From the NCBI RefSeq assembly GCF_022695595.1, contig NZ_CP074380.1, positions 992,001 through 1,056,000 on the forward strand: a stretch of DNA of 64,000 bases, in the 5' to 3' direction. The notes beneath the pieces are model-generated. The model was not told the origin of the DNA and ran no database searches. It saw only the letters and a list, made by a program, of their open reading frames with translations. Position 1 is the stretch's first letter. Each line of letters begins with the position of its first letter. Below, piece after piece: positions 1 to 12,498 of the stretch. The position numbers and the translations under genes were made by a program. This DNA comes from Streptomyces sp. MST-110588 (GTDB taxonomy: Bacteria > Actinomycetota > Actinomycetes > Streptomycetales > Streptomycetaceae).

Positions 1-876
1 GACGAGGCGCGCCAGGCCAAGGAGAAGCTGGTCGCCGAGGCCGAGGAACTGGCGGCCAGCGAGCAGTGGCGGGCGGCGGGCGAGCGGCTGCGCGCGCTGG
101 TCGACACCTGGAAGGGCCTGCCGCGCCTGGACCGCAAGGCGGACGACGAACTGTGGCACCGCTTCTCGCACGCCCGTTCGGCGTTCTCCAAGCGGCGCAA
201 GGCGCACTTCGCCTCGCTGGACGCCCAGCGCGAGGAGGCCCGTAAGACCAAGGAGAAGCTGGTCGCCGAGGCGGAGGCGCTGTCCGGCTCGACGGACTGG
301 GGCCCCACCGCGGCCCGCTACCGCGAGCTGATGGCCGAGTGGAAGGCCGCGGGGCGCGCCCAGCGGGAGCACGAGGACGACCTGTGGAACCGCTTCCGCG
401 GCGCCCAGGACATCTTCTTCCAGGCGCGCGGCGAGGTCTTCGCGGAGCGGGACGCCGAGCAGCGGGAGAACCTCACCCGCAAGGAGGAACTGGTCGCCGA
501 GGCGGAGAAGCTGCTGCCGGTCTCGGACCTGAAGGCCGCGCGGGCGGCCTTCCGCTCGATCAACGAGCGCTGGGAGGCGATCGGTCACGTCCCGCGGGAC
601 GCCCGCCCGAAGATCGAGGGCCGGATGCACGCGGTCGAGCGCGCCATCCAGGAGGCCGAGGAGGCCGACTGGCGGCGTACGAACCCCGAGGCGCGGGCCC
701 GGGCGGAGGGCCTGACCGGCCAGCTCCAGGACGCCGTGGACAAGCTCCAGCGGCAGATCGACGCGGCCCGGGCGGCCGGGAACGACGCCAAGGCCGACAA
801 GCTCGCGCGGGAGCTGGAGGGCCGGCAGGCGCTGCTGGACCAGGCGCTGAAGGGCCTGGAGGAGTTCGGCGGCTGA
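1..876 (+). CDS. DUF349 domain protein, 5' end outside the window
   Basis: The first 291 codons shown are open in frame from base 1 to a TGA at 874-876, and the true start lies upstream of the window. The protein is highly charged and helical and contains three copies of a DUF349-type repeat. Each copy opens with a KEKLVAEAE-like stretch (near residues 8, 84 and 161 of the visible part, a period of about 77 residues), followed by a W and F rich helix pair and long Arg/Glu coiled coil. There are no membrane segments. The molecular function of DUF349 proteins is not settled. It converges on relA across a strong hairpin, an arrangement I recall from other streptomycetes. Confidence 0.9.
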   Translation, partial: DEARQAKEKLVAEAEELAASEQWRAAGERLRALVDTWKGLPRLDRKADDELWHRFSHARSAFSKRRKAHFASLDAQREEARKTKEKLVAEAEALSGSTDWGPTAARYRELMAEWKAAGRAQREHEDDLWNRFRGAQDIFFQARGEVFAERDAEQRENLTRKEELVAEAEKLLPVSDLKAARAAFRSINERWEAIGHVPRDARPKIEGRMHAVERAIQEAEEADWRRTNPEARARAEGLTGQLQDAVDKLQRQIDAARAAGNDAKADKLARELEGRQALLDQALKGLEEFGG

Positions 877-914
877 GGGCGCGCGCCCTTCGCGGCTGAC
901 AGCGGCCACCACCC

Positions 915-950
915 CGAGGGCCCTGTACGGATCTCCGTACAGGGCCCTCG
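915..950. terminator. Bidirectional hairpin terminator
   Basis: A perfect 16-bp inverted repeat (CGAGGGCCCTGTACGG with its complement) encloses an ATCT loop. It lies between the convergent DUF349 gene and relA. It has no T-tract, as is common in Streptomyces, so it can serve both strands. Confidence 0.85.
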
Positions 951-990
951 GACGTGCGGTGCCGGGTCCTACGGCCGCCTGTGGCCCTGC

Positions 991-3533
<2,543 letters not shown>

Positions 3534-3678
3534 GAGCTACTCCTCGGTGGGGGCCTCCGGTCGCCGCGGGCGGGCGAGGAGGGAGGGTCCGGACCACCAG
3601 ACCGGGAACTGGTCGGGGTGCCATGGTATCGAGCCGGGCGCCCGGCCTCTTCCGCGGCCCGAAGGTCCGTACAGGACA

Positions 3679-3717
3679 GCGAAAAGGCATCCGGGTTTGT
3701 TCCGGATGCCTTTTCGC
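3679..3717 (-). terminator. Terminator after apt
   Basis: A perfect 16-bp inverted repeat (GCGAAAAGGCATCCGG and its complement) with a 7-base loop lies downstream of apt on the minus strand. It separates the sec-apt transcript from relA, which therefore needs its own promoter between this hairpin and 3533. Confidence 0.85.
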
Positions 3718-3799
3718 AAACGATGTGCGGTTCGTGCGCGGTACGCGGTGCCGTCGCGAGGTGCGGCGGCACCGCTGCTCCGCGTACGGCGGTAACCGG

Positions 3800-4348
3800 T
3801 CAGACGGTGATCAGCGCCTCCAGCGGGGCACCCGCCAGATCGGGCTCCAGGCGTGCGCGGCCGTCCAGGAAGCCCAGCTCCATCAGGACCGCGACGCCCG
3901 CCACCTCGGCGCCCGCGCGGCGGATCAACTGGAGCGAGGCGTCGGCGGTGCCGCCGGTGGCCAGCACGTCGTCTATCACCAGGACACGGTCGCCGGGCGC
4001 CAGCGCGTCGGCGTGCAGCTCGATCTCGGCGGTGCCGTACTCCAGCTCGTACGCCTGGCGCAGGGTCGCTCCGGGGAGCTTTCCGGCCTTGCGTACGGGA
4101 ACGAATCCCACGCCCGCGCGGACCGCCACGGGGGCGGCGAGGATGAATCCCCGCGCCTCCAGGCCCACGACCTTGTCCACCCGGTAGCGCACGCACATGT
4201 CGGCGAACGCATCGGTCAGCGCGCCGAAGGCCGTGGCATCGGCGAGCAGCGGGGTGATGTCCTTGAACACCACTCCGGGCTTGGGGTAGTCCGGCACGTC
4301 CGCGATACGGCTGAGCAGCAGCTCGCGCAGCCCGGCGGGGGCGCTCAT
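3800..4348 (-). CDS. apt: Adenine phosphoribosyltransferase
   Basis: This 182-residue enzyme converts adenine and PRPP to AMP in purine salvage. The type I phosphoribosyltransferase signature [14 protein letters not shown] binds the ribose phosphate. The N-terminal part carries the typical [14 protein letters not shown] and a GLEARGF motif. Its ATG overlaps the secF stop as ATGA, so translation is probably coupled to secF. Gene order secD-secF-apt-relA is standard in streptomycetes. Confidence 0.97.
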   Translation of the reverse strand: MSAPAGLRELLLSRIADVPDYPKPGVVFKDITPLLADATAFGALTDAFADMCVRYRVDKVVGLEARGFILAAPVAVRAGVGFVPVRKAGKLPGATLRQAYELEYGTAEIELHADALAPGDRVLVIDDVLATGGTADASLQLIRRAGAEVAGVAVLMELGFLDGRARLEPDLAGAPLEALITV

Positions 4349-5502
4349 CGGCGCCCGCCCGACGGACGGCCCCGGCCGCGGCTGCCGCGGGAGTCGGCCT
4401 GCCGGCGCGGGCCGGCGACACCGGTGCCGGCCGCGGCGGCGTTCCCGGCGGCCTCGGCACCCTCCTGTTCGTACGCTGCGTCCTCGGCGTCACCGGCGCG
4501 GCGCGGCTCCTCCCGGGAGTCGCCCTTGGCCGCGGCGGCGGCACGCTTGGCGTGCACCCGCTTGGCCAGCGCCTTCATCGTCGGCTCGCGCTCCTTGAAG
4601 TCGGCGACCAGCGGGGTCGCGATGAAGATCGAGGAGTACGCGCCGGCCGCGAGGCCGACGAACAGCGCGAGCGAGATGTCGTTGAGCATGCCGGCGCCCA
4701 GGAAGCCGCCGCCGACGAAGAGCAGACCGGCGACCGGCAGCAGCGCCACGACCGTGGTGTTGATCGAACGCACCAGGGTCGAGTTGATGCTGCGGTTGGC
4801 CATCTCACCGAAGGTGAAGCGGGTCTGCTTGGTGATGTCCTTGGACATCTCCTTGAGGCTGTCGAAGACCACGACGGTGTCGTAGAGCGAGTAACCCAGG
4901 ATCGTCAGCAGACCGATGACGGTGCCCGGGGTGACCTCGAAGCCGACCAGGGCGTACACACCGACCGTGATCGTCAGGTCGTGGACCAGCGCGATCAGGG
5001 CCGCCAGCGCCATCCGCCACTCGAAGGCGATGGCCAGGTAGATCACCACGAGGACCATGAAGATCCCCAGGCCCAGCCAGGCCTTGTCGGCGATCTGCTC
5101 ACCCCAGCTCGGCCCGACGAGCTGGGTGTTGATGTCCTTGGCCGGGACGTTGAGGTCCTTGGCCAGGGCCTCTTGCACCGGCAGCGACTGCTCGGTGTCC
5201 AGCTCGCTGATCTGGATGCGCAGGCCACCGCTGCCGAGCTTTTGCACCACGGCCTGGTGGCCGTCGGCGGCGGCCTCGGCCCGGCGCTCCGCCTCCGCGG
5301 CGGACACGCTGGTCTTGGGCGTGGTGAAGACCGCGCCGCCGGAGAACTCGATGCCCATGTTCAGGCCGCGCACCGCCAGGCCCACGATGGCCGTGATGGT
5401 GATCAGGATCGAGATGCCGTACCAGATCTTCCGCTTGCCGATGAAGTCGTAGCCGACCTCACCGCGGTAGAGCCGGGCGCCGAGGTTTCCGAGCTTGGAC
5501 AT
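4345..5502 (-). CDS. secF: Protein translocase subunit SecF
   Basis: SecF works with SecD and YajC to drive proton-motive-force-dependent steps of Sec export. The 385-residue protein has an N-terminal membrane segment, the conserved GIEFSGGAVF motif, and five further hydrophobic segments including the GYSLYDTVVVFD stretch typical of SecF. An in-frame upstream codon at 5538 exists, but the ATG at 5502 has AAGGAGG six bases before it and begins MSKLGNLGARLYRGEVGYDF, the usual SecF start. That ribosome site lies inside the end of secD, only one base separates the two genes, and the stop overlaps apt. The C-terminal 70 residues are a charged Ala/Gly/Arg-rich tail that is probably disordered. Confidence 0.97.
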   Translation of the reverse strand: MSKLGNLGARLYRGEVGYDFIGKRKIWYGISILITITAIVGLAVRGLNMGIEFSGGAVFTTPKTSVSAAEAERRAEAAADGHQAVVQKLGSGGLRIQISELDTEQSLPVQEALAKDLNVPAKDINTQLVGPSWGEQIADKAWLGLGIFMVLVVIYLAIAFEWRMALAALIALVHDLTITVGVYALVGFEVTPGTVIGLLTILGYSLYDTVVVFDSLKEMSKDITKQTRFTFGEMANRSINSTLVRSINTTVVALLPVAGLLFVGGGFLGAGMLNDISLALFVGLAAGAYSSIFIATPLVADFKEREPTMKALAKRVHAKRAAAAAKGDSREEPRRAGDAEDAAYEQEGAEAAGNAAAAGTGVAGPRRQADSRGSRGRGRPSGGRR

Positions 5503-5503
5503 C

Positions 5504-7330
5504 TCACGCCTCCTTCGTCTCGATGGGGGCGGCGGCACGACGGCGACCGCGCAGCGGCGGCTTGGCGCCCAGGCGCTTGGGGTCCAGCCCGGACCAGGGG
5601 TGACCGCCGGCGAAGAACTTCCGGCGGGCCAGCAGCGTCACCAGCGGCTTGGTGAAGAAGAAGACCACGACGACGTCCAGGACCGTGGTGAGCCCGAGGG
5701 TGAACGCGAAGCCCTTCACCTTGCCGACGGTGACGATGAAGAGCACCGCCGCGGCCAGGAACGACACGAAGTCCGAGACCAGGATCGTACGGCGGGCGCG
5801 CGGCCAGCCGCGCTCCACCGAGGGACGCAGCGAGCGGCCCTCGCGGATCTCGTCCCGGATGCGCTCGAAGTAGACGATGAAGGAGTCGGCCGTGATACCG
5901 ATGGCGACGATCGCGCCGCAGACGGCCGGCAGGTTCAGCGCGAAGCCTATGGCCGGGCCGAGCAGCGTCATGATCGCGTACGTGAGGACCGCGGAGACCG
6001 CGAGGCTGGCGAGGGCGACCAGGGCCAGACCGCGGTAGTAGGCGACCAGGTAGACCACGACCAGGAAGAGGCCGATGGCGCCGGCGATCAGACCCGCCTG
6101 GAGCTGCTCACCGCCGAGCGCCGCGGTGACCGTGGTCTCGTCGTCGATCTTGAAGGAGAGCGGCAGGGCACCGTAGGACAGCATGTTCGCCAGGTCCCCG
6201 GCGCTCTGCTGGGTGAAGCCGCCGGAGATCGTGGCCTGCCCGCCGGGAATGGCCTTGCTGACCGACGGAGCCGAGATGACCTCGCCGTCGAGCACGATGG
6301 CGAACTGGTTCTGCGGCTGCATCTTGGCGGCGAGCTTGCCGGTGATGTCGGCGAACTTCTTGCCGCCCTCGGAGGTGAAGTCCATCTGGACGATCCACCC
6401 CTGGCCCTGCTGGCTCTCGAAGACCGCGGAGGCGTCCTTGACGTCGGTGCCCTCGACGGCCACCGGGCCCAGGGCGTACTTCTGAGCGCCGTCGTCACCA
6501 CAGGCCACGACCTGGTCGCCGGGCTTGGCGCCGGCGGCCTGCTGGTTGGCCTCGGCGCGGGAGCGCTTGGTGGAGCAGTCCAGGGCCGCCAGCTTCTTCT
6601 GGAGGTCGGCCGGGACCTCGGTGGGACCGGCCGGCGGCTGCTGGGGCGGGGTGCTGGGCTTGGCGGAGGCGGAGCCGGAGGGGGAGGTCGCCTTGGGCGG
6701 GGTGGACGGGTCCTTCTTCAGACCGCTGGTCACGGCGCGGCCCTGGGGGGAGGCGCTGGCGGACGGGGACGGCGAGGACGCTTCGTCCTTCTTGCCGTCC
6801 TTGGCGTCCTTGCCGTCCTTGCCGTCGTCCTTCTTGGCGTCCTTGCCGTCCTTCTTGTCGGCTCCCTTGCCGTCCTTGCCGCCCTTGGAGGGGCTGGGGG
6901 TGGGCGCCGGGGTCTTGGCGCCCGCGGCGGCGGTCAGCACCGGCCGGAACGCGAGCTGGGCGGTGGTACCGACCTGCTTCCGGGCCTGCTTGGCGTCCGT
7001 CCCCTTGGGGATGTTCACGACGATGTGGTCGGAGCCCTGCGTCTGGACCTCGGCCTCGGACACGCCCAGACCGTTGACACGCCGCTCCATGATGTCCGCG
7101 GCGGTGTTCATGTTGGTCTCGTTGATCGCATTGGGCTTGCCCGGCTGGTTCTGGGCCGCGAGCGTGAAGCTCGTGCCGCCCGCCAGGTCGATGCCCAGTC
7201 GCGGCGTCAGCGTGCCGGAGTAGAACATGCCCCCGACCAGCGCGATCATGGCGATCAGGATCAGGACCAGGGTGCGCCCCGGCCTTCCCTGGCCTCCAGG
7301 GGACCTGCGGCCCTTGTTCGGTGCTGCCAC
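5504..7330 (-). CDS. secD: Protein translocase subunit SecD
   Basis: This 608-residue partner of SecF has an N-terminal membrane anchor, the large periplasmic-type domain beginning LGIDLAGGTSFTL, and five C-terminal membrane segments with the GITADSFIVYFERIRDE motif. The GTG start has GGGAG nine bases upstream. Between the first periplasmic subdomains (about residues 120-230) sits a long low-complexity insert rich in Lys/Asp/Gly and then Ser/Pro/Ala, which makes it longer than a minimal SecD. Streptomyces SecD proteins often vary here. It is co-transcribed with secF and probably with yajC. Confidence 0.97.
   Translation of the reverse strand: MAAPNKGRRSPGGQGRPGRTLVLILIAMIALVGGMFYSGTLTPRLGIDLAGGTSFTLAAQNQPGKPNAINETNMNTAADIMERRVNGLGVSEAEVQTQGSDHIVVNIPKGTDAKQARKQVGTTAQLAFRPVLTAAAGAKTPAPTPSPSKGGKDGKGADKKDGKDAKKDDGKDGKDAKDGKKDEASSPSPSASASPQGRAVTSGLKKDPSTPPKATSPSGSASAKPSTPPQQPPAGPTEVPADLQKKLAALDCSTKRSRAEANQQAAGAKPGDQVVACGDDGAQKYALGPVAVEGTDVKDASAVFESQQGQGWIVQMDFTSEGGKKFADITGKLAAKMQPQNQFAIVLDGEVISAPSVSKAIPGGQATISGGFTQQSAGDLANMLSYGALPLSFKIDDETTVTAALGGEQLQAGLIAGAIGLFLVVVYLVAYYRGLALVALASLAVSAVLTYAIMTLLGPAIGFALNLPAVCGAIVAIGITADSFIVYFERIRDEIREGRSLRPSVERGWPRARRTILVSDFVSFLAAAVLFIVTVGKVKGFAFTLGLTTVLDVVVVFFFTKPLVTLLARRKFFAGGHPWSGLDPKRLGAKPPLRGRRRAAAPIETKEA
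6785..6889 (-). repeat. Degenerate short repeats coding the SecD Lys/Asp-rich insert
   Basis: Imperfect repeats of a TCCTTGCCG-type unit (plus strand) run through this part of secD and encode alternating Lys, Asp, Gly and Ala on the minus strand. The reading frame is preserved throughout, so this is an in-frame length-variable linker, not damage. Confidence 0.7.
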
Positions 7331-7481
7331 CTTCTCGTATCTCCCTGTCCAACCGCCCGGCTTCGGGTGTCTGCCGAGCGGCCACGAAGTGTTGTGGGGA
7401 CGTGCCCCCGCCGGAGCCTAGACCGTCCCGGAACCGCGGCGCACCGTATGGCGGGCGCTCGCGGTTCCGTAGGGGCGGGGC

Positions 7482-8009
7482 TTACTTCGCGTCGGCGCCG
7501 CCGTCCTTCTTCTCGGCCTTCGGCGCGTCCTTCGTGTCCTTCGCGTCCTCGGCGGTCTTCGCCTCGGCCGGCTCGGCCGGCTCGTCGGCGCCGGTCTTGC
7601 CCAGGTCGATCTTGTCCGACTTCTGGAGCTTGGCGGACCCGGCGGCCGGCTCGTCGGCGTCGGCGGTGTCCCCGGTCAGCGAGGAGGCGTCGTCGGGCAC
7701 GACCGGCTCGTCGGTGTGGACCGGGTCGGCACCGTCGAGGATGCGGTTGTACTCGTCGTCCGGCAGCACAGCGCCGATGGCGTTCTTGGCGTAGATGGCG
7801 TGCACGCCCGGGGCGACCTCAAGGAGGACCGTGTCGTCGTGGATCTCCTTGACGGTGGCGTACATGCCTCCGATCGTGCGGACGCCGGTGCCGGGCTGCA
7901 TCTGGTTACGCATTTCCACAGCCTGCTGCTGCTTCTTCTTGGCAGACCGCGTCATCAGGAACATGGCCCCGATGAGGACGATGAACGGGAGGAGGGTCAC
8001 GATACTCAC
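7482..8009 (-). CDS. yajC: Preprotein translocase subunit YajC
   Basis: This 175-residue single-span membrane protein associates with SecDF. The start is a GTG giving MSIVTLLPFIVLIGAMFLM, which places the one membrane helix at the extreme N-terminus as in other YajC proteins. The frame is open further upstream, but that sequence is Arg-rich and unlike YajC. The conserved core PGTGVRTIGGMYATV is followed by a long acidic and Lys-rich tail (about residues 95-175). Upstream of secD on the same strand with about 150 bases between them. Confidence 0.93.
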   Translation of the reverse strand: MSIVTLLPFIVLIGAMFLMTRSAKKKQQQAVEMRNQMQPGTGVRTIGGMYATVKEIHDDTVLLEVAPGVHAIYAKNAIGAVLPDDEYNRILDGADPVHTDEPVVPDDASSLTGDTADADEPAAGSAKLQKSDKIDLGKTGADEPAEPAEAKTAEDAKDTKDAPKAEKKDGGADAK

Positions 8010-8172
8010 GGGACGGAAATCCTTCGCACGACCGCTGGAGGCGCGGTCTGATATACGGGGGTGGGTATGCCGGACCATACGGACGGCATCGGCGGAGTCT
8101 AAGCGAGTCCGCACCGGTGGAACAACGCCCAGCATGGCACCGCAGTTCCTGACCCGGCGACTGACCGCGCCG

Positions 8173-9285
8173 TCACGCTCCGAAGAGCCCCTGCTGTCCG
8201 CCGCCGCCCGCCTGCTGCTGCGGAGGTACGAGTCCCAGGTGGGCCCAGGCGGCGGGGGTGGCGATCCGGCCACGGGGCGTACGGGCGAGCAGGCCCTCGC
8301 GTACCAGGAACGGCTCGGCGACCTCCTCGACCGTCTCGCGCTCCTCCCCCACCGCCACCGCGAGGGTGGACAGGCCCACCGGACCGCCGCCGAACAGCTT
8401 GAGCAGGGCCGTCAGCACGGCGCGGTCCAGCCGGTCCAGGCCGCGGCCGTCGACCTCGTACACACCCAGCGCCTGGGAGGCGATCTCGCGGGTGATCACG
8501 CCGTCGGCCTTGACCTGGGCGTAGTCGCGGACCCGGCGCAGCAGACGGTTGGCGATGCGCGGGGTGCCGCGGGAGCGGCCGGCGATCTCGGCGGCGCCCT
8601 CGGGCTCCATGTCGACATCCAGCAGGCCCGCGGAGCGGTGGATGACCCGCTGGAGTTCGGCGGGTGTGTAGAACTCCATGTGGCCGGTGAAGCCGAACCG
8701 GTCGCGCAGCGGCGGCGGCAGCAGGCCGGCCCGGGTGGTGGCGCCGACCAGGGTGAAGGGCGGCAGTTCCAGGGGGATGGCGGTGGCGCCGGGGCCCTTG
8801 CCGACGATGACGTCGACCCGGAAGTCCTCCATCGCCATGTAGAGCATCTCCTCGGCGGGCCGGGACATCCGGTGGATCTCGTCGAGGAAGAGCACCTCAC
8901 CTTCCTGGAGGGAGGAGAGGATCGCGGCCAGGTCTCCGGCGTGCTGGATGGCGGGCCCGGAGGTGATGCGGATCGGGGCGCCCATCTCGGCGGCGATGAT
9001 CATCGACAGGGTGGTCTTGCCGAGCCCGGGGGCACCGGAGAGCAGGACGTGGTCGGCTGTGGCGCCGCGGGCGCGGGCCGCCCGCAGGACCAGGTCGAGC
9101 TGCTCGCGCACCCGCTCCTGGCCCACGAACTCCTCCAGGTCCTTGGGGCGCAGCGCGGCCTCCACCGCGGTGTCCTCCCCATCGGCGTCCGGTCCCACCA
9201 GGCGGTCGGCCGCTCCGGCCGGGCCGTCCGCGAGCCCGCCCGGCCACCCGCCGTCCGCGGCGTCGGTGCGCTGGTCCCAGTTCAC
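8173..9285 (-). CDS. ruvB: Holliday junction DNA helicase RuvB
   Basis: RuvB is the hexameric AAA+ motor that migrates Holliday junctions with RuvA. The 370-residue protein shows the Walker A motif GAPGLGKTT, Walker B LFLDEIHR, sensor 1 VGATTRAG, the arginine-finger region RDRFGF and a C-terminal winged-helix domain. The GTG start at 9285 is preceded by a modest AGGACGG site. It follows ruvA after 114 bases with no obvious terminator. Confidence 0.97.
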   Translation of the reverse strand: MNWDQRTDAADGGWPGGLADGPAGAADRLVGPDADGEDTAVEAALRPKDLEEFVGQERVREQLDLVLRAARARGATADHVLLSGAPGLGKTTLSMIIAAEMGAPIRITSGPAIQHAGDLAAILSSLQEGEVLFLDEIHRMSRPAEEMLYMAMEDFRVDVIVGKGPGATAIPLELPPFTLVGATTRAGLLPPPLRDRFGFTGHMEFYTPAELQRVIHRSAGLLDVDMEPEGAAEIAGRSRGTPRIANRLLRRVRDYAQVKADGVITREIASQALGVYEVDGRGLDRLDRAVLTALLKLFGGGPVGLSTLAVAVGEERETVEEVAEPFLVREGLLARTPRGRIATPAAWAHLGLVPPQQQAGGGGQQGLFGA

Positions 9286-9399
9286 TTCCGTCCTGCCTCA
9301 CATCTCGTCTCGGCCGCCCCGGCCGCGGGGTGCGCCGAAGGGTCTTTCCTGGCGGGGTGGCGCCGGGCCGCTCGGCCGGGGCGCCGTGGGACGCGCGGC

Positions 9400-10020
9400 T
9401 CAGCGCGCCCGGTTCAAGGTCTGCAGAGCGGCCTTCAGGAGCTGCGGCACCTGCGGCCGGCCGCCCTCGGCCACGGCCGCCTCGGCCTGCGGCGCCACCG
9501 CGGCCAGCGCCTCCTCGGCCTCGCGGGTGGCATAGCCCAGGCCGATGAGCGCGGCGTGCAACTGGTCGCGCCAGCCGGCGGTCACGGCGCTGCCGACGCC
9601 CGCCGTGGCGTTGCCCACCGGGGCGCCGAGCCGGTCCTTCAGTTCCAGGAGGAGCTTTTGGGCGCCCTTCTTGCCGATGCCGGGTACGGCCATGAGCGTC
9701 TTGTCGTCCCCGTTGGCGACGGCGAGCCGCAGGGTGTCCGGGGAGTGCACGGCGAGCATCGCCTGGGCCAGCCGCGGGCCCACGCCGGAAGCGGTCTGCA
9801 GGAGTTCAAAGGTCTGCCGCTCGTCCTGGTCCGCGAAGCCGTACAGGGTCAGTGAGTCCTCCCGTACGACGAGGGAGGTGGCGAGCTTGGCCGGCTCCCC
9901 GACGCGCAGCTTGGAGAGGGTGCCGGGAGTGCACTGGACGGCCATGCCGATGCCGCCGACCTCGACGACGGCGGTGTCCGGGGCGAGGGCGGCGACCGGG
10001 CCGGAGACGAAGGCGATCAT
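9400..10020 (-). CDS. ruvA: Holliday junction DNA helicase subunit RuvA
   Basis: This 206-residue protein is the tetrameric junction-binding partner of RuvB. It starts [20 protein letters not shown] (OB-fold domain I), carries the helix-hairpin-helix region around [19 protein letters not shown] (domain II) and ends with the RuvB-binding three-helix domain. Its ATG overlaps the ruvC stop as ATGA, so it is translationally coupled to ruvC. Confidence 0.97.
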   Translation of the reverse strand: MIAFVSGPVAALAPDTAVVEVGGIGMAVQCTPGTLSKLRVGEPAKLATSLVVREDSLTLYGFADQDERQTFELLQTASGVGPRLAQAMLAVHSPDTLRLAVANGDDKTLMAVPGIGKKGAQKLLLELKDRLGAPVGNATAGVGSAVTAGWRDQLHAALIGLGYATREAEEALAAVAPQAEAAVAEGGRPQVPQLLKAALQTLNRAR

Positions 10021-10790
10021 CGGGTGTCCTTCTGGGGGTGCTGAGTGTTCTGGGGGTTCTGGGCGTTCCGGGGGTTCTGCGTCGTCCGGGCGGCTTCGGA
10101 CCCTGGGCCGGAACCGGAACCGGAACCGGAGCCGGGGGCACGTACGGGCTCAGGCGCGCGGCCCGGACCGGGTGTGCGGGCGGGAGCAGGCGCTCGTACG
10201 GGGGCGGGTGTGCGGGCGGGAGCGGACGCGCGTACGGAAAGGGGGGCGCGGCGGGCCGTCGTCCGGGACCGCTGGAGACGGTTGGCGGCGGCCTGCGCCT
10301 GCTGGAGGCGGCCGATGGCGGGCGCGCGCCAGATGTGGCAGATGGCCAGCGCCAGCGCGTCGGCCGCGTCGGCCGGCTTGGGCGGGGCGTCCAGCCGCAG
10401 CAGGCGGGTGACCATCGCGCCGACCTGGGCCTTGTCGGCCCGGCCCGAGCCGGTGACGGCGGCCTTGACCTCGCTGGGGGTGTGCAGCGCCACGGGCAGC
10501 CCCCGGCGCGCGGCGCAGACCATGGCGATCGCGCTGGCCTGGGCCGTTCCCATGACCGTACGGACGTTGTGCTGGCTGAAGACGCGCTCCACCGCGACGC
10601 AGTCGGGACGGTGTTCCTCCAGCCACTGTTCGATGCCGCGCTCTATGAGGACCAGCCGCTCGGCGATCTCCCCGTCGGCCGGGGTCCGCACGACCCCGAC
10701 TGCGGCCATCGTCAGCGGGCGGCCCGCGACGCCCTCGACCACGCCGACCCCGCAGCGGGTCAGCCCGGGGTCCACCCCCAGCACCTTCAT
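10017..10790 (-). CDS. ruvC: Holliday junction endonuclease RuvC with an extended tail
   Basis: RuvC cuts the junctions processed by RuvAB. Catalytic acidic residues are visible in [14 protein letters not shown], in VERVFSQHN, and in the [12 protein letters not shown] stretch. The catalytic core fills about the first 190 residues, close to the normal family length. The remaining 65-70 residues are a proline/arginine-rich tail built of RAPAP and RTPAP-like units ending in a Gly-Ser run, presumably disordered. Core assignment is certain. The role of the tail is unknown, and tail length is likely to vary because the DNA is repetitive. Confidence 0.95.
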   Translation of the reverse strand: MKVLGVDPGLTRCGVGVVEGVAGRPLTMAAVGVVRTPADGEIAERLVLIERGIEQWLEEHRPDCVAVERVFSQHNVRTVMGTAQASAIAMVCAARRGLPVALHTPSEVKAAVTGSGRADKAQVGAMVTRLLRLDAPPKPADAADALALAICHIWRAPAIGRLQQAQAAANRLQRSRTTARRAPLSVRASAPARTPAPVRAPAPARTPGPGRAPEPVRAPGSGSGSGSGPGSEAARTTQNPRNAQNPQNTQHPQKDTR

Positions 10791-10873
10791 CGGGCCTCTT
10801 CCCTCCCCCTCGTGCCTCGGCCGCGTCCTTCGTTGCCTGTTCGTGCAGGTTATCGGCCGCCACTGACAACGCG

Positions 10874-10905
10874 ACGGGCCGACGGGGTGTGTCCCGCCGG
10901 CCCGT
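10874..10905 (-). terminator. Hairpin terminator after the YebC-family gene
   Basis: The arms ACGGGCCG and CGGCCCGT enclose an inner CGGG/CCCG pair with a GTGTGT loop. This lies about 80 bases downstream of the YebC-family gene and upstream of ruvC on the minus strand, separating the two transcripts. Confidence 0.65.
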
Positions 10906-10982
10906 ACTGCTGCACAACCGTCACGTGAGGCGCCCCGGCGGCCGGTCCCCGCCCCGGGGGACGGTCCGGCCGCGGAGCGGAA

Positions 10983-11735
10983 TCAGGCGTCGACCTTGGC
11001 CATGACGTCGTCGGAGACGTCGAAGTTGGCGAAGACGTTCTGCACGTCGTCGCTGTCCTCCAGCGCGTCGATCAGCTTGAAGATCTTGCGCGCGCCCTCC
11101 TCGTCCAGCTCCACCTGCATGGTGGGGACGAAGTTGGCGTCGGCCGAGTCGTAGTCGATGCCGGCTTCCTGGAGCGCGGTGCGGACCGCGACCAGGTCGG
11201 TGGCCTCGCTGAGGACCTCGAAGGTCTCGCCGAGGTCGTTGACCTCCTCGGCGCCCGCGTCCAGGACCGCGCCGAGCACGTCGTCCTCGGACAGTTCGCC
11301 CTTGGGGACGATGACGACGCCCTTGCGGTTGAACAGGTAGGACACCGAACCCGGGTCGGCCATCGAACCGCCGTTGCGGGTCATGGCGACGCGGACGTCG
11401 GAGGCGGCACGGTTGCGGTTGTCGGTGAGGCACTCGATGAGCACCGCGACGCCGTTCGGGCCGTAACCCTCGTACATGATCGTCTCGTAGTCGGCGCCAC
11501 CGGCCTCCAGGCCGGCACCGCGCTTGACCGCGGAGTCGATGTTCTTGTTCGGCACCGACTGCTTCTTCGCCTTCTGGATGGCGTCGAAGAGCGTCGGGTT
11601 GCCATCGGGGTCGGCGCCGCCGGTACGGGCCGCCACCTCGATGTTCTTGATCAGCTTCGCGAAGAGCTTGCCGCGCTTGGCATCGATCACGGCCTTCTTG
11701 TGCTTCGTCGTAGCCCATTTAGAGTGGCCGGACAT
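10983..11735 (-). CDS. YebC/PmpR-family transcription or translation factor
   Basis: This 250-residue protein has the full-length YebC architecture starting [18 protein letters not shown]. The central conserved stretch [19 protein letters not shown] and the C-terminal [10 protein letters not shown] segment are present. YebC proteins have been described both as DNA-binding regulators and, more recently, as factors that ease ribosome stalling. The sequence alone cannot choose between these. An AAGGAGA site precedes the ATG. It lies between the ruv genes and pdxT, as in other actinobacteria. Confidence 0.95.
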   Translation of the reverse strand: MSGHSKWATTKHKKAVIDAKRGKLFAKLIKNIEVAARTGGADPDGNPTLFDAIQKAKKQSVPNKNIDSAVKRGAGLEAGGADYETIMYEGYGPNGVAVLIECLTDNRNRAASDVRVAMTRNGGSMADPGSVSYLFNRKGVVIVPKGELSEDDVLGAVLDAGAEEVNDLGETFEVLSEATDLVAVRTALQEAGIDYDSADANFVPTMQVELDEEGARKIFKLIDALEDSDDVQNVFANFDVSDDVMAKVDA

Positions 11736-11832
11736 CCGCCTGTCTCCTTCGCGTAACCCATTTCGAAACGAACGCCTGAGATCCTACCGGGACGTGCGGG
11801 CCCGTTTTCCGGCCACCACCCCGGCGGTACGC

Positions 11833-12498
11833 CTACGCATCCGCCCGGCGCCGCGCGGCGCGCACCATGTCCACGAAAAGCGCGTGGACCCGGTGGTCGC
11901 CGGTCAGCTCCGGATGGAAGGACGTAGCCAGGACGTTACCCTGCCGGACGGCCACGGTGTGCCCGTCGTACGCCGCCAGGATCTCCACCTGCGCGCCCGT
12001 CGACTCGACCCAGGGGGCGCGGATGAAGACGCCCTCGACCGGTGCGCCGTCGATCCCCGCCATCCGGACGGCCGCCTCGAAGGACTCGTTCTGCCGCCCG
12101 AAGGCGTTGCGCCGCACGATCATGTCGATGCCGCCCAGCGTCTCCTGGTCCGCGCGGCCGTCCAGGAGCTTGTCCGCCAGCATGATCATGCCCGCGCAGG
12201 TGCCGTAGACGGGCCTGCCGGAGCGTACGAACGCGCGCAGCGGCTCCAGCATGCCGAAGACGACGGCCAGCTTGGACATGGTGGTGGACTCACCGCCCGG
12301 GATCACCAGGCCGTCGACCGCGGCCAGTTCCTCCGGGCGGCGCACCGGCCGGGCCGGTGCGCCGGCGGCGGCGAGCGCCGTCAGGTGCTCGCGCACATCG
12401 CCCTGGAGAGCCAGTACGCCGATGGCGGGCCCGCTCCCGTCCGTACCCATGGCCGTGCTCCCGTCCGTGCTCGTGGCCGTGCTCATGCCCCCGCTCAC
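11833..12498 (-). CDS. pdxT: Pyridoxal 5'-phosphate synthase glutaminase subunit PdxT
   Basis: This is the glutaminase half of the DXP-independent vitamin B6 synthase. The nucleophilic cysteine lies in [11 protein letters not shown], the oxyanion region in [10 protein letters not shown], and the His/Glu pair in [17 protein letters not shown] at 12498 overlaps the pdxS stop as GTGA. ATGs at 12486 and 12450 are also in frame, and the conserved fold begins only at [10 protein letters not shown], so the first 12-16 residues are uncertain. It is coupled to and encoded directly after pdxS. Confidence 0.96.
   Translation of the reverse strand: MSGGMSTATSTDGSTAMGTDGSGPAIGVLALQGDVREHLTALAAAGAPARPVRRPEELAAVDGLVIPGGESTTMSKLAVVFGMLEPLRAFVRSGRPVYGTCAGMIMLADKLLDGRADQETLGGIDMIVRRNAFGRQNESFEAAVRMAGIDGAPVEGVFIRAPWVESTGAQVEILAAYDGHTVAVRQGNVLATSFHPELTGDHRVHALFVDMVRAARRRADA

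Noticed and set aside
3534..3690. ATG at 3690 as the RelA start
   Set aside because: It lies within the apt terminator hairpin, lacks a ribosome site and gives an N-terminus unlike RelA.
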